64,000 bases of DNA from Spirometra erinaceieuropaei (GCA_902702965.1 CACRXP010000067.1:673616-737615); one strand, 5' to 3'; shown: positions 1-12,100, numbered from the stretch's first letter. Numbers and translations: made by a program. Notes: generated by a model from the letters alone, not told the origin.

Positions 1-61
1 CTTAAATTTTGAATGGTTACTGGTGGGCAATTAGTGTGAACACTTGACGAGGAAAGTAGGC

Positions 62-843
62 TCTCCGGAACAGGTTTGTTTAAATGCTGACGTTTCAAAG
101 AGCTGGGTCGGCTCTCAATTGTCAAAGCGTAAAGTGCACCTAATCGATCAGAAATTTAAAATAGCATGTTATGTTGGTCGGCCTCATGCTGATCGATTTT
201 CCTCTACTCTCGCTGCCTCGGCCTCTCGGGAGATGGTTGAGGGGCGTTTTGCCTGTGTGCTTTGTGAGCCACCACTCCGTCGAGGGGAGATGATTCAACC
301 TTTGTCGGACGGGCGGTCTGGCGGTTCTTGTTCTTCCTTACCGAGTAAACTCAGCGTCAGGCTATCTCCGTACAGCCTTATTAAGTCCGGTGTGGTTGTT
401 TGGTCCTGAGCTCTACGATTGTGATGACGTAGGATTTTGTAGGCCGCAGGAAGGTCCAGATGCCTGTTGATAGAGTGGCCATCGAAGAACCACGCCTCGA
501 GAGTTGGCCGTTCTGCTTTCGTGTTGCCTCGGCCTAAGATGGTAGCCCTCTAGAGGTCAAAAGTATGCCCTGTTTCTCCAACGTGTGTTGCTAGTTGAGA
601 GTCTAACCTCAGAGTGGCCGATTTGTGCTCTTGTAGGCGAGTTTGCAATTTCCGCCCGGTTTCGCCCACATAGTTGCAGTCGCCCTCATTGCAATTTATT
701 TTGCAAATGACTGCTGAGGTTTCAGAGGGTGGCAATGGATCCTTAGGTTGCATCAGGCGACGTCGAATTGTTGCTTGGGGTCGATGGGCTATGCCTACTC
801 TTTGAAACGTCAGCATTTAAATAAACCTGTTCCGGAGAGCCTA
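62..843. repeat. Inverted copies of a Penelope-like element end
   Basis: A block of about 42 bases near 62-110 reappears in reverse complement at about 800-843. Both carry the string GAAACGTCAGCATTTAAA (or TAAA/CAAA variants) followed by CCTGTTCCGGAGAG. The GAAACGTC part matches the ribozyme-bearing ends of Penelope-like elements elsewhere in the window (10316 onward). The block brackets a minus-strand GIY-YIG fragment, so this looks like the pseudo-LTR ends of one element in inverted orientation. The ribozyme core itself is not intact here. Confidence 0.55.
550..816 (-). pseudogene. Penelope-like element GIY-YIG endonuclease remnant
   Basis: This is the C-terminal part of a Penelope-like retrotransposon polyprotein. 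The reading contains the linker ending in KDPLPPSETSAV, a cysteine pair (CNEGDC) and the GIY-YIG endonuclease core NYVGETGRKLQTRLQEHK, then HVGETGHTFDL. In the family this nuclease nicks the target to prime reverse transcription. Only about 88 residues remain; the reverse transcriptase is absent upstream, so the copy is dead. A second copy of the same family, with almost the same GIY-YIG core, lies at 24797-24984 on the plus strand. It sits 3' of the aminotransferase exons, probably within the last intron of that gene or beyond it. Family assignment is firm; the exact element boundaries are not. Confidence 0.75.
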
Positions 844-1044
844 TCTTCCTCTTCAGATAATCAACCCGGATCTTTCAACTTTGCCAATCTGAGTGTAAAC
901 ACTGTCAAGGTCTGCTTCAAGGTCACACGCAAAACGCCAACTTGCCTTGGTCTGCATCATCCAATCATTAAAGGCTACGTCACGAGACAGGTGATCACCA
1001 GAAGCGGAGGTCAGATTGTCGGAAGGAATAGCTGAAAGGTGTTC

Positions 1045-2310
1045 GAAAGGAGTGTTTACAAAAGAATATTGTGCATAACGCTAAGCATGTCATTGAAGAC
1101 GAAGGGCTTTTGGGAGGGTCACTGAACTAAACACACAGTTCATGTGCTAACTCATTAAATGTTAACCGAAATTCTGAAATGTGTTTTCGACTCGAAAAGA
1201 TTACTTAGGCAGAGTTGTAATACTAATTGTCGTGCGGTATAATCCCATAATAATTCAGTTACTTCAGGATGCCGGCTTTTGAACAAACTTCTTTCCGGTC
1301 GCGTGCGGGAACTACAGTCTCTAAAAAATACTACTTAATTAGCATACAATTTTCTCACTGATTTTCGATGCCCTTATAAAGTCAAATACTTCTCATAGAA
1401 ATAATGCATAAAAACACTCATTGTTTTACTCATTTGTATGGCAATTGCGTCATCTTCAAACTTTATACTTGAAGGGTGGGTATAGTTCCGTTTTAAAAGA
1501 GTTTCTAATTATGAGATTTTTTAATACCGTCGAATGTCCGACCTCTGCATTCATTAATGTAGCTTGTAAAATTTACAATATGGCATAGATCCACTGCTAA
1601 ATTTTATGAACCCCATATAATCTTTCGTTAATGCCACATAGAAACGTATGATTTTCCGTAAACGGAAAATATACAACTTGTAGTTTTGAAACCCTGAATG
1701 CAAATGTAACGGCAGGTTTGGTTCAAAATTTTTTAACAGATATGTGAAATAATGATTATTTTCACGCATCTTTTCTCTGTAATATATCTGAATTTATAAG
1801 GGTACAGAAGATCAATGAGAAATTTTCACGCTATTTAAGTAGTCATTTTTTACGAAGTATAGTTTTCGCAGGTCGCCGAAAAGAAGTTCGTTCGAAAACC
1901 GGCACGCTGAACTAACTGAATTATCATGGGATTATGCTGCATGGTGATTAATATTACAACCCTACTTAAGTAGCCTTTTAGAAAAGAAAACGCAATTCAG
2001 AATCTCGATTAACATTTCATGAGTGGGCGCATCTACTGTGAGTAGAACAGGGTCTCGGCAACTGGTCAAACACTCGAAACAGAAGGCTAATTTTGTCAGG
2101 TGTTCAAACCATACCACTAGAGGAAACTGCACGACCAGTATGCCAGCAACAGGTTGCCCTGTTGTGTTAGTGTGCTAAAAAGGAGTGTTTACAAAAGAAT
2201 ATTACGCGTAACGTTAAACATGCCATTGAAAAAGGAAGGTCTTTTGATGGGATCGCTGAATTCAACGTAAGCAGAACAGGGTTTTGGCAACTGGCCAAAT
2301 GGGAGGGGCG
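1045..2310. repeat. Direct repeat, one copy split by a MITE and one intact
   Basis: About 90 bases at 1045-1133 (starting GGAGTGTTTACAAAAGAATA) recur at 2172-2265. The continuation AGTAGAACAGGGTCTCGGCAACTGG at 2040-2066 matches AGCAGAACAGGGTTTTGGCAACTGG at 2268-2292. The left copy is therefore interrupted by the MITE at 1136-2038, while the right copy at 2172-2310 is the uninterrupted form. Identity is roughly 80 percent by eye. Confidence 0.75.
1136..2038. mobile_element. Mariner-like MITE, copy 1
   Basis: This non-autonomous DNA element of about 0.9 kb has long imperfect terminal inverted repeats of some 200 bases. The left end reads CAGTT..GCTAACTCATTAAATG; the right end reads CATTTCATGAG..ATCTACTG. 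No coding capacity is visible inside. Two further full copies lie at 52388-53349 and 54627-55619, and half copies end at 8784 and 11008. The target duplication is decayed TA (CA on the left, TG on the right), supported by the paralogous empty site downstream. The TA target suggests mobilisation by a Tc1/mariner-type transposase, which is an inference. Confidence 0.8.
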
Positions 2311-2345
2311 CTCACCAATCGTTCTTACGGAACAAGTTCATTAGC
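2305..2345 (-). repeat. Fragment of tRNA-derived SINE end
   Basis: The block GGAGGGGCGCTCACCAATCG followed by TTCTTACGGAAC matches one end of the SINE family described at 46946-47131 (GGTAGGGGCGCTCACCGATCG). Only about 40 bases are present. Confidence 0.55.
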
Positions 2346-2362
2346 ACTAAAAGAATTCAACT

Positions 2363-2560
2363 GTGAGTGAGTTCGAAAAGCTCGTTAATAGCATAAATAA
2401 GACAATAGACAAGTTGGCGAAGGCGGATGTCCTCAAGAGAAGGGATCTGTTGGACGCGGTAGTCACTGATGCCGCGATCGCATGCTTCTACGGCCTGCTA
2501 AAGGTACAAAAACCAGGAGTGTCCCCATATCCCCATCGTCTTCTTACGTGGCTGTCCTGA
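2363..2560 (+). pseudogene. Penelope-like reverse transcriptase N-terminal fragment
   Basis: The peptide includes IACFYGLLKVQKPGVS, matching the 'FYGLPKxHKPgxPLRP' motif near the start of Penelope-like reverse transcriptases. Just after it the frame shifts: the continuation resembling 'PIVSS..YVAVL' is readable in the next frame from about 2482. About 65 residues remain, with no intact catalytic motifs, so it is a dead fragment. It may belong to the same element family as the motif A fragment at 9708-9917. Confidence 0.6.
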
Positions 2561-2953
2561 CCCAAACCAACGACAATAACAATAGCATGAACAGAGACAA
2601 AAACCAGACACCGTGTTTAAATTTTGGTGGGAAAAATTCCCGCAAAAAATTAGCTGGTGTCACATGCTCGTCCAGTTGGTCTTTCGTAGCTCAGTGACCA
2701 AGGAGTGCAGGTCTGAATTCCGCATCACCTAAACGTGAGGTTGGATACGGCTGGCTGGAAACGGCTGGCCGGAAACGGCTGCCTCAATCGTAGTCTCCAA
2801 ACTATTTCTTCTAAATCAGTACTTCTGACGATAAACAGCAGCGAATGCACATGGATGGGAGCTTGATTCGGAAGCAATGGAAGAAAAGTGTAGAAGGGAT
2901 GGGAAAAGCGAGAGGCGTACCGCATAATCGAATTCCAAAGAAGGGGGACTTAC

Positions 2954-3140
2954 GAATCGTCTCGATGTTCGCCATTAAAAAGTAGCCGCCCTGGGGCATC
3001 ACAGGGGTCATTCCAACCCGGGCGAGGGCAGAGGCCAGTACGTGACATTTCTGCACAACGCTGGTTGTGATTTCCTGGAAGTAGGATTCCGCGGTGCCCA
3101 TCAGCGGCAGCTCGTATTCGAAGGCAGAGGCCAAGGCTTC
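2954..3140 (-). CDS. Kynurenine aminotransferase exon 8 (last in window)
   Basis: The exon begins EALASAFEYELPLMG after a pyrimidine-rich acceptor ending CCCACAG and ends at MANIETI plus one base before a GTAAGT donor. It holds the family pattern in which the small-domain helix is followed by PQGGYFLMANI. It starts in phase 0 (matching exon 7, which ends ..PTPLQ) and ends one base into a codon. About 50 C-terminal residues are still to come and are not found between here and position 1. Confidence 0.85.
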
Positions 3141-6100
3141 CTGTGGGACAGAAAACAACCCGAAGGGGGGGGAGGCGGGAGGAGCTGGTTTAATGCACTA
3201 AAAAGGCCGGCACAGGTGTCCATAAGGTGCAGCCGCTCCATTCCCCCCCCCCCTTCTCCGGCTCCGTTTCGTCGGTCGATGGCCCCGACAATCGTTGCCA
3301 GGCTGCTGATACACAACCACCCCCGCCGGCTAGAACTGAGACCCCGCCTGTCCAGCCGCAGTGACTCCTGACTGCCCTCACAAACTATTATCATCTCACG
3401 CGCGTCGGACGACCTGGCTTGATACACGTGAGCCCCCGGTGATTATGCGTCCCCCTAATCCGTCCATCCTCATGACCAGCACTCAGCCAGTCACCCCCCC
3501 CCGCCTACTGACACAGACTTTCCCCCCCTGCATAAACTACACACCGCGACTGACGCTCTCCGTGAACGGACGCTTATCTCTGTTGCAAGCGAACAGCCAA
3601 CTTACGGCAACCTGCCCTGTGTACAGACTAAACTAGGCCTCACAGCTCCCTGACTTCTGACAGTAGACGAGACGAACTTATTGTGCGTGGTCTAAGTTGA
3701 TCTCACACCCTTGACCGCCAAATGTGAAGTGAAACAACATAATTGGCACGAACTAAGGGGGGCGCAGTTATAAGTACACCTCGGCGTACTGTAAGTCGCC
3801 ATGCGCCAAATCCCAGGGCGGCGGGTTTCGGGGTGAGGTTAATTTTACAGTTAAAAAGACAGGTGGTAGTGTTAGGGCTGAAAGGTTAGTTACTAGGGTT
3901 GGGGTTAGAGTCAAGACGCAGGAATTTGACACAGAGGTGAGGGAGGGGGTTCTTATACACGTGTCCAAACTAACATTACCTACTGGGATCGGATCACGGA
4001 CAGAAATAATAGGCTTGTTCAGAGGCCTATCATCGAGTAAAACATATACTTGCAGCTGTTGGAACATCAGGTTGCAAATTTCGCAATGCGTGCAATTGCG
4101 ATTTCATTATCAATGTCATTAGCCGGCGCAATGGCTAGAGTTAAATAACAGCTCTCAAAAAACAACTATCATTCCTACATGGCAACCCAAACACCACCAC
4201 TCCAACGCTGTCGACTGCTAATAAGCCAGAAATGGCCATTCCAGTCTCCCTTGTCTTTGTCGGTAATAGTATTCTGCCTATATATCATGCGCCGCTGTGC
4301 GGCTGCTGGTTGGGCTCGAGAGAGAGCCCTTAAGGCACAACGGAACGAGTGAGTTCCGTATGAACGATCGGTGAGCGCCCCCCTAACACTGTATATTCCC
4401 GATCGAAAACCGACAGGGCAACGGGCTCGTGGCCCGGTGAGTAGAGGCGTTGACTTCTAAACTAACAGATCACGAGTTCGAGCCTCGGGTGTTCCACACT
4501 TCGGGCTTGGGTATGGCTGGCTGACGACGGCTAATAAGCCAGAAATGGTCATTCCAGTCTCCCTTGTCTTTGTCGGTAATACCGCTCCGCCTATAAATCA
4601 TTGAGCACTTTCGGGGTAGACAACCTAACGCCGCCTGAGCCACTGTAATTAAGAGAAATGCATATGTCAAACATAATGTTGAAACCATCCCTTCTGAGAT
4701 CGATAACAAAAGGCAGCGACGATGCAAGCATGGATTTCAGGGGCCAGGAGAGTCATATTTCGATTTTGCTCTCAGTCTTGTAGGAACAGGTTGCGAAATC
4801 TTGATGAACGATTAGTGAAGTCAGGAAAGGCTAGCAGAGGGTAACACTGATGCCGTCATTTTCGTTTATAAACCGGACAGTTCCGCACAAAACATGGTTC
4901 AGGAAAAGTACGCCAGGACAAGTAAGGTGGTTCATGCACCCTCGTACTTACTCGTATTCGATACGGCTGCGATCATGCCTGATCTGGCCGGCCTCGATGA
5001 TGTCACGAACTGTACCTCTCCACGCGTGACGATCCGCGGCAGCAGATCTGGACAGTTCAACCCATTCTCTTCGTTAACGACGGAGACCGAACAGCGAAGT
5101 CCAAGAACCACCTCCATATCTTGACGAACTGTTTCGAGCCGGGTTTTGAACTGACCCCCTCTTCGACGCCTCTAATGTGGTAACGGTACCGGATCGAGGG
5201 CAGTACCACTGAGCTCCTATGGTGGACGACGACGAACATGCTTGAACCACCTCAGTCGTCTTTCTTGGATGGCCTTGGTTATCCTTGCGATGTTGTCGCA
5301 GTGAGCGCGGACTGTCTCATTTGAGACGAAGTCAGTGAACTTCACTCGAAGGATGGTCCTTAAGCAGTGGTGGTCAAATACCTCCAGTTTTCGCTCGTCC
5401 TCTATGCGCAAAGCCGAGAAGACGGGTTGCCCGTTAGCCTAGCTGCTGGCTACCAGGCGGTCCACAGGCTGCGGATAGTGGGGCAACCTTCAGTGAAGGT
5501 TAGCTGCGAAAAAAGCAGACCCAAGTCTGACGAATAAGCAGTCGCGCACCAGTAGCGACATTGCTACCAGGGTGCTGCGAGCTGAGGTCTGGCACGCTGA
5601 AAGCCTTATAAAAATCCGCAGAGCACAATGACAGCATTGTGACAGGGCGACTGTAAACCGCCATTAAATAAGTTTGCTTGCCACCGCTGTCTTGTGGTTA
5701 GGTTTTTAAGCCAAAGCGCTAGAGGAGACAACCTCGGGTAAACAATCCGAGCGGCTGTTGGAGACCCGCCTACACTCGAAACTCCCGAGGAACCTAGGGA
5801 AATATGTCCGATCGCATGCACCCTCGTCGCAATGCGTAGGAAGTAGGTTGATCGCCTTGTACCTGATACCACGGCGGAGTACAATCCAGCGGTACCATCG
5901 GAGTCAGCTGAATAAGACGTGATTACAGTCATCCCGGCAAGAAGTTAGGTCAATGCTCCTGCCCGCGGCCTAGACAGTGAGTGCTGTGCAAGTCTAGCCT
6001 ACTATAACACGCTCAACGTCCAGTCACCATTGTGGCCTCAGGATCTTGGTGGGGCAGACAAACTATCGATCATCCAAACAATGCAAATCAGGCAAACGGA

Positions 6101-9100
6101 AAAGGGTTTTTTGGGAATTCAGACACTGCAAGAGGCCACGCATCCCCCGTTAAAATAACTTCACGTTGTGAAATCACGGAGGGTAAGGAGCAAAATTAGA
6201 AAGAAAAAGGCATGGACAGCCTACTTGAAGTGGTGTCGGACAGGAGTTAATGGTGTACTCCTGGATACTTTGCATGGCCGAAATAAGCCTCTCGGGACCG
6301 ATTGTCCAACCGGTCTTCCAGCCCGTGATGTTGAAGGTTTTCCCGGCGCTGCCTATTGTCAGAGTGCGGTCCCACATACCAGGCAACGAGGCTGCAACAA
6401 CACAAAAAGTGGACTAATGTCATCCGGATGTGTCACCAACTAAAGTCAGGGGGTACTGGAAAGGTCGCTTCTGGCTTGCCGATACTCGTCAGCCAGCCTT
6501 AAAAGTTGCAAAGCGGAAAAAAACCCCAGATCTGAATCGGCACTACCTTGGCCTGATCTGCGTCATGTGAAACCCGCAAGACACCACCATCCTCTTCGTT
6601 CCTCTAAACAAGCGTTAAAGCGCTACGTGTTTGCTGGCTCCCATTTGTAGATTCTTTGATCGTTGGGCATTAGCTTGGATCGTCTGCATTAGGCTGGACC
6701 CTCGAGGTGGTACCTTTTTGCGGAAGCGCAGGAAAAATTGAACCCCCCACCCTTTGGCCTAGGAATGCAGGGAACAGAAAAATCCCCCACCCATTCACAT
6801 GATAGGATGACATCCAACCAGTTTAACCCGGCACTGGCAAAAGTGCCGACATATCAGTACAACGGGAGGCTTGTCGATTTGTAAAACAAGGCCGAGAGAG
6901 GTTTGGTCTGGTAGCCCCACCTGAGCAATACCATATGGTTAGCTTTATTAAAAAATCGTAGTTAACGCGAGTACGCCGACTTTAGAAATATCATGTATTC
7001 GCCTCTTCCCTACAATTTTAATACAGCGAGTGACAGTGTCACGGGGGGTGGAGTGCTTATACGTCAGCCTCGGTTACTTAAGACATCAGTTCACAGGCGC
7101 GTGTTTCGAGCCCTGTCCGCGCTCTCTTAATTATCCTAATGCAGCGAGTGGCTTGCTTATGTCATTGTCCGTGGGTTCCAATACAGCAGCCATGCACAGC
7201 GAATTGCCACGCGCTTCCCTGCGTGGTCTTCCAGTTGTGATTGGGCTCTCCTTAACCTCTCAAACCAGCGACTGGCTGTGTCGGGAGAGGGAGTGTGTAC
7301 ACGGCACCTTCACCCGCTCCCCTGCGGGTGTTTCGCGCTCCGCTTGCGCTCTCTTGCCCCTCCTAATCCAGCGACCCCTTTTCTGCTACTGTCTCTGATG
7401 ATGGATTCAAGTGAGAATCCGAAACGTCCGGTGAATTAAGACCTTGTTCCAGCGATCGCTTCTTCTTCTTCTGATCAACTAGTTCCTGGAACTCGCATCT
7501 TCGCTTGTATCAGTTAGTTAGGTATGTTACCTAATATTGTTTTAGTAAGCTAACCATATGGCATTACTCAAGCGGGGCTGCAGAACCAAACCTCGCCCAA
7601 AGCTGCCGCAGCAGCAGGCGAGCGGCATGTGTAGGGCCTCGGCCAAAATGTCAGCGCGCCCCCCCCCCGTCTTATTAGGCGCCACGCCTACATTCCAGCT
7701 GGTTTCGTTCACCAACAATAATACTAGGCTCGGTCGTGCAGTTCCTGGAGAAGACTGAGGAATTGCAAACCGGTGTGGAGAAAGCGGTCTCAGCTTATGT
7801 TGCGCACTTGCACTCGGCAGCCAGAACCACAAAATAAGCTGCTGGAGAGCAAAACGGACAAGTCATTTAAACGCGGCAGTCCTGTTCTGCTGCCCACGTT
7901 TTAGCTGAAGACGTATTTCACACTCAACGGAGGGACATATTGAAGGGTCAGAGAGAAGATCACCGTTCTCTGGGTCCGACGTCGAGGGCGCGTGTGCGAG
8001 AGCCGATTTGTGAGTCTGGTATGATGACACCTTCTCCCCCCCCCCTTCCATAAGCGAGAATGACGTTGTGGCAAAACATCCAGGGATTTCGTTTGCCCTT
8101 ACATCTAATTCGTGATAGATAAGCAGGAGCAGGGGGGGGAACAGGAGTTTTTGGACTTCCTTGTCCACGGTAGAGGTGGCAGAATCCTGAGGACGTCATG
8201 CAGTAAATAAACTGCAATGTACTAAGTTCCGATTTATCAGGTGTGAAGGAGAAATGGTTAAACACATTGGACTGCTTACTGCTAGTAAAATACGCAATAA
8301 GATCCACATACTCTGTAAAAGTGTATAAGCCCTCTAGGGTATATTCTTGACTGCGTAAACATATGTATAATTTTCCGTACATGGAAAATATAAAGCCAGT
8401 AATTTGAAAACGCTGAGTACAAGTGTAACAGCAGATCCTGGCAAAAAATATTCAGGAATAGAGAGTTTTTTTAACCGAAAGATACCCTTTCCTCAAGCAT
8501 GAAATTAAAAGACGGCATAAGTTTCTGCCAAATAAAGCACACAAAATAATATTTTAATGCAGGTCTTCTATAAAGCATATTCTAGTTTCTAGGGACGACG
8601 ACAATCAATGAGAACAATTCATACTACCTAAGCGGTCGCTTTTACAGTGTAATTTTTGGAGGCCGCCAAAAGAGGCTGGTTAAGAGCTGGAATCCCGAAG
8701 TGACTGAAACATCTTGGCATTATACTGCAGGACAAAAGTGCTGTGTGGAATTATAGTTAATATTTTATGAGAACATTTCTACTGTACGTGCGTATGAGAG
8801 GAGAGAACACATTGTGGACTTCTAACTATCAGGTCGTGAGTTCGAGCCTCGGGTGTTCCAAACTTCAGGGTTGGGTATGACTCGCTGACGACGGCTAAGA
8901 AGCCAGAAATAGCCACTCCAGTCGCCCCTGTCTTTGTCGGTAATAACATTCTGCCTATGTATCATTCGCCGCTGTGCGGCTGCTGGTTGGGCTCGAGAGA
9001 GAGCCTGCAAGGCACAACGGAACGAGTGAGTTCCGTAAGAATGATCGATGAGCGCCCCCTACCATTGCATTGTGGTATGTTGATTGTTCCTAAGGGAAAG

Positions 9101-12100
9101 TGTAATTTGTAGGAAGACAGTACGTGCGTTGGTAGCTCACCGATCTTCGTGTGTTTGTTGGGTGGAAATATGATCCATTCGTAGACCTCGTCGGAAATGC
9201 AGATGAGATTGTGCCGGATGCACAGGTCAGCTATCTTTTGCAGCTCACCCAGAGTGAATACCTACAAGTCGCGTGGAAAAAGAAAGGATGCAAGACTCCA
9301 CTCCTGGTAACAAACAGTAGAATATAAAGTCCTAGGGGTGTTACTTTCACTAAGTCGACATAACTAGGAGACGTAATGTGAACGCCCCGTTTGGATAAAA
9401 GAGAGCTTGAACCCCAAGACTCCTTGGTCATTGAACATCAAGTTAAGAGCTCCATCACTGAACCATGGTCTCGTTGTCCTCTCGGTTATGAGCGGAAACA
9501 AAGGGCAAGGTTTTGGAAGGCGCAATCTGATTGCAGTACGTAACATGCTGGTCCGTTCTTCTGTGGGGCTGAAGACTTTGGTCCCCACAGGAGGAGCTAG
9601 CGTCTTCATTTCCGTGGAGGTTGGGGTTAGTAGTTGCCCCTCGCAGTTTAAGTGAGGACGCTAACCGAAGGCTCTAAGTCATGTGAAACGCCGAAAGTAC
9701 TCCAGTAAAGGGCACTCCAACCTACGGACTGGCAAAGTGGCTGTTCCAACGTCTCAAGTTTCTGACCTCCGATTCGAACACCACAGTCAGCTCGTCAACG
9801 CAATTCTTGGAGAAACTTAAAGGAGTAAGTCTCCTGCCAAGCGATGGCATGGTTTCCTTTGATGTTACATCCCTTTTTACTTCTTGCCCGCAGGACCTGG
9901 CTGTCTTGACAACCGCGTGAGCCGTGAGCTGCTCGAGTCATGGTTCTGAGGCCCGCAATCCATCAACAAGCACAATGACCTCCCGGTACAATATCCCGTC
10001 TGCGATTTTCCCTGGGCAGGAGAATCCGTCACGTGGGGAGGGCGCGGGGGAGCACTTATCAGTGACAGTGAGCCAATTTGCCGAGCAATTGTTACACCAG
10101 CATCCAGCATGGATGACGAAATCACGGCCATTAACGACTCGGACTCGGACTGACAAGCCACCACATCGATTACGACCCCAGAGGTGATTGCGATAACTGT
10201 TAATTGCAGTGCGCATACGGTCCCACGGCAGCTACGTGCTATAAATACTGCACGCCTTGTGCCACCATCACCTTTATTTGCGAATGTCTCTGATGATGGA
10301 TTCGAGTGAGAATCCGAAACGTCAGACCAATAAAATTCTTGTTACAGCGATCGCATCTTCGTCTTCTGAACTGCTACCTGGAACTCGCCTGTTCGCTTCT
10401 ATCAGCAATGTTTATCGTTTTTAAACGTTCAGTATCCCGCTCTATGAGCTGAAATGTGGACAAATATCTGCAGTTGAAGAAAGCCAGACATGCAATAATG
10501 ATCTAATTCCACAATTGTTGGTTTTTGAGGATTTGGTGATGATGCGTCTATGAAGCACGCGAACAGGCAGAGAAGAATCGCGCGTCCGAGCAAGATGTTT
10601 CGCATAGCTTTGATATTAGCCAATATAATTTGGGCTATTGACGTCCCGACTAGCGGACATGGAAATATATATTTTATAATGAAACTGGAAGAGGAGTAAT
10701 TATCTACCGAATAAGCAAAAAATGAATATTCTTATGCATGTTTTTCAAAAAATATAATTGGATTTTTAGGGTTATCGAAAAGTAATGAAGAAAATTCATG
10801 CTAGTTAAGTAGTCATTTTTTAAAGAGTGTAGTTTTTTCATGCAGCCGGATGGAAGTTTGTTCGAAAGCCGGCATCCTGAGGTACTTGAAATAGTATGGA
10901 ATTATGTTGCAGGCTGACTAGTTTTACAAGCCTACTTAACTAATCTTTTCGAAACGAAAATGCATTTCGGAATTTCGGCTCACATTTCATGAGTTAGCCC
11001 ACCTACTGCATATTTGGGTTATTGTTGAGCTTAGGACACGGGAATATTTTGCTCTTTCCGGAGGTATGAGCAGGTCCACCTTTATTACTTGGATGGAGCG
11101 TACCTATCCGCATGTCCTGTTCAGAGGGCCATGCAAGTCAGTCCTACCGGCATCATTCCTGTCGCCCCGCGTTAATGCCTGACAAAGGACCAAAAAGCCG
11201 CAGACCAGTCTTGCCTAACAAGCCGGCGTGCGAGTCAGCAATTAGTGGGTTCTGCACGACCTTCAGGGGGCGACAACACACGAGGGTCTGCCCTTGCGGG
11301 CGTTCAGAACTGGACCAGTAGGAACACGCAAACCAGAAACCTTAAATACGACACCAGGGGCGGAGAGATGGAGAGTTGATGTACACACACAGTGACGGTC
11401 GGAGTAAAATCTGTCATGCTACCGGGGCGGGGGGGGGATATAGCACGAATAATGAGGGCTTACCTTTCCGAGTGGATTATTTGGAGTGTTGAGGACAAGG
11501 ACTTTCGTTCTCTTCGTAATCTTTGATTCAAGGTCAGCAAAATCGAGACTCCAATCGCCACTTGAGCAATGGTCCTTAGTCTGAAAATGAGGAAGAACAA
11601 GGTCTTTGGAGGGCATGATGGGAGAAAGAGATATGGAAGCTCTTACCGCGGACAAGGCCACATTTCGAATAGTTTTATAAACCATTAGGTAATAAAGATG
11701 AACGGGAAACGGCACTGCTTGAATCTAAAAGGATTCTTAACCTTTATTTTGCTTCCGAATTTCAACAGGACGTTCACTTATGCTACTAATTGAGATTCTC
11801 AAGTACTGATCCATCCTGGATATTCCACGCTTACTGAATAGCCCCTTTCAGCTGATTCTTCGACTGATAAGTTCATCTGTTGCAACATATCCGCCTGGAC
11901 AACAATTTTTATAGATCCTCAACTGAGTGAAGATAAGGGCTTAAGAGCGACATGGCAAGTTATGCAGCGTCCGGGAGCAAACTCCACAGTTGGGATAGGA
12001 TTGAATAAAACACGACCTACTTAAACACGCGTAGTAGGCATTCTTTAGACGCCGTATATTCTTGAGGGCCTTTACCAGATGCCCACTGTGGCCAGATTGC

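Noticed and set aside
7024..7400. CRISPR-like array from the CAGCGA-headed units
   Set aside because: The units are 105-125 bases, degenerate and mostly different from each other, in a eukaryotic transposon end. There are no short identical repeats with spacers.
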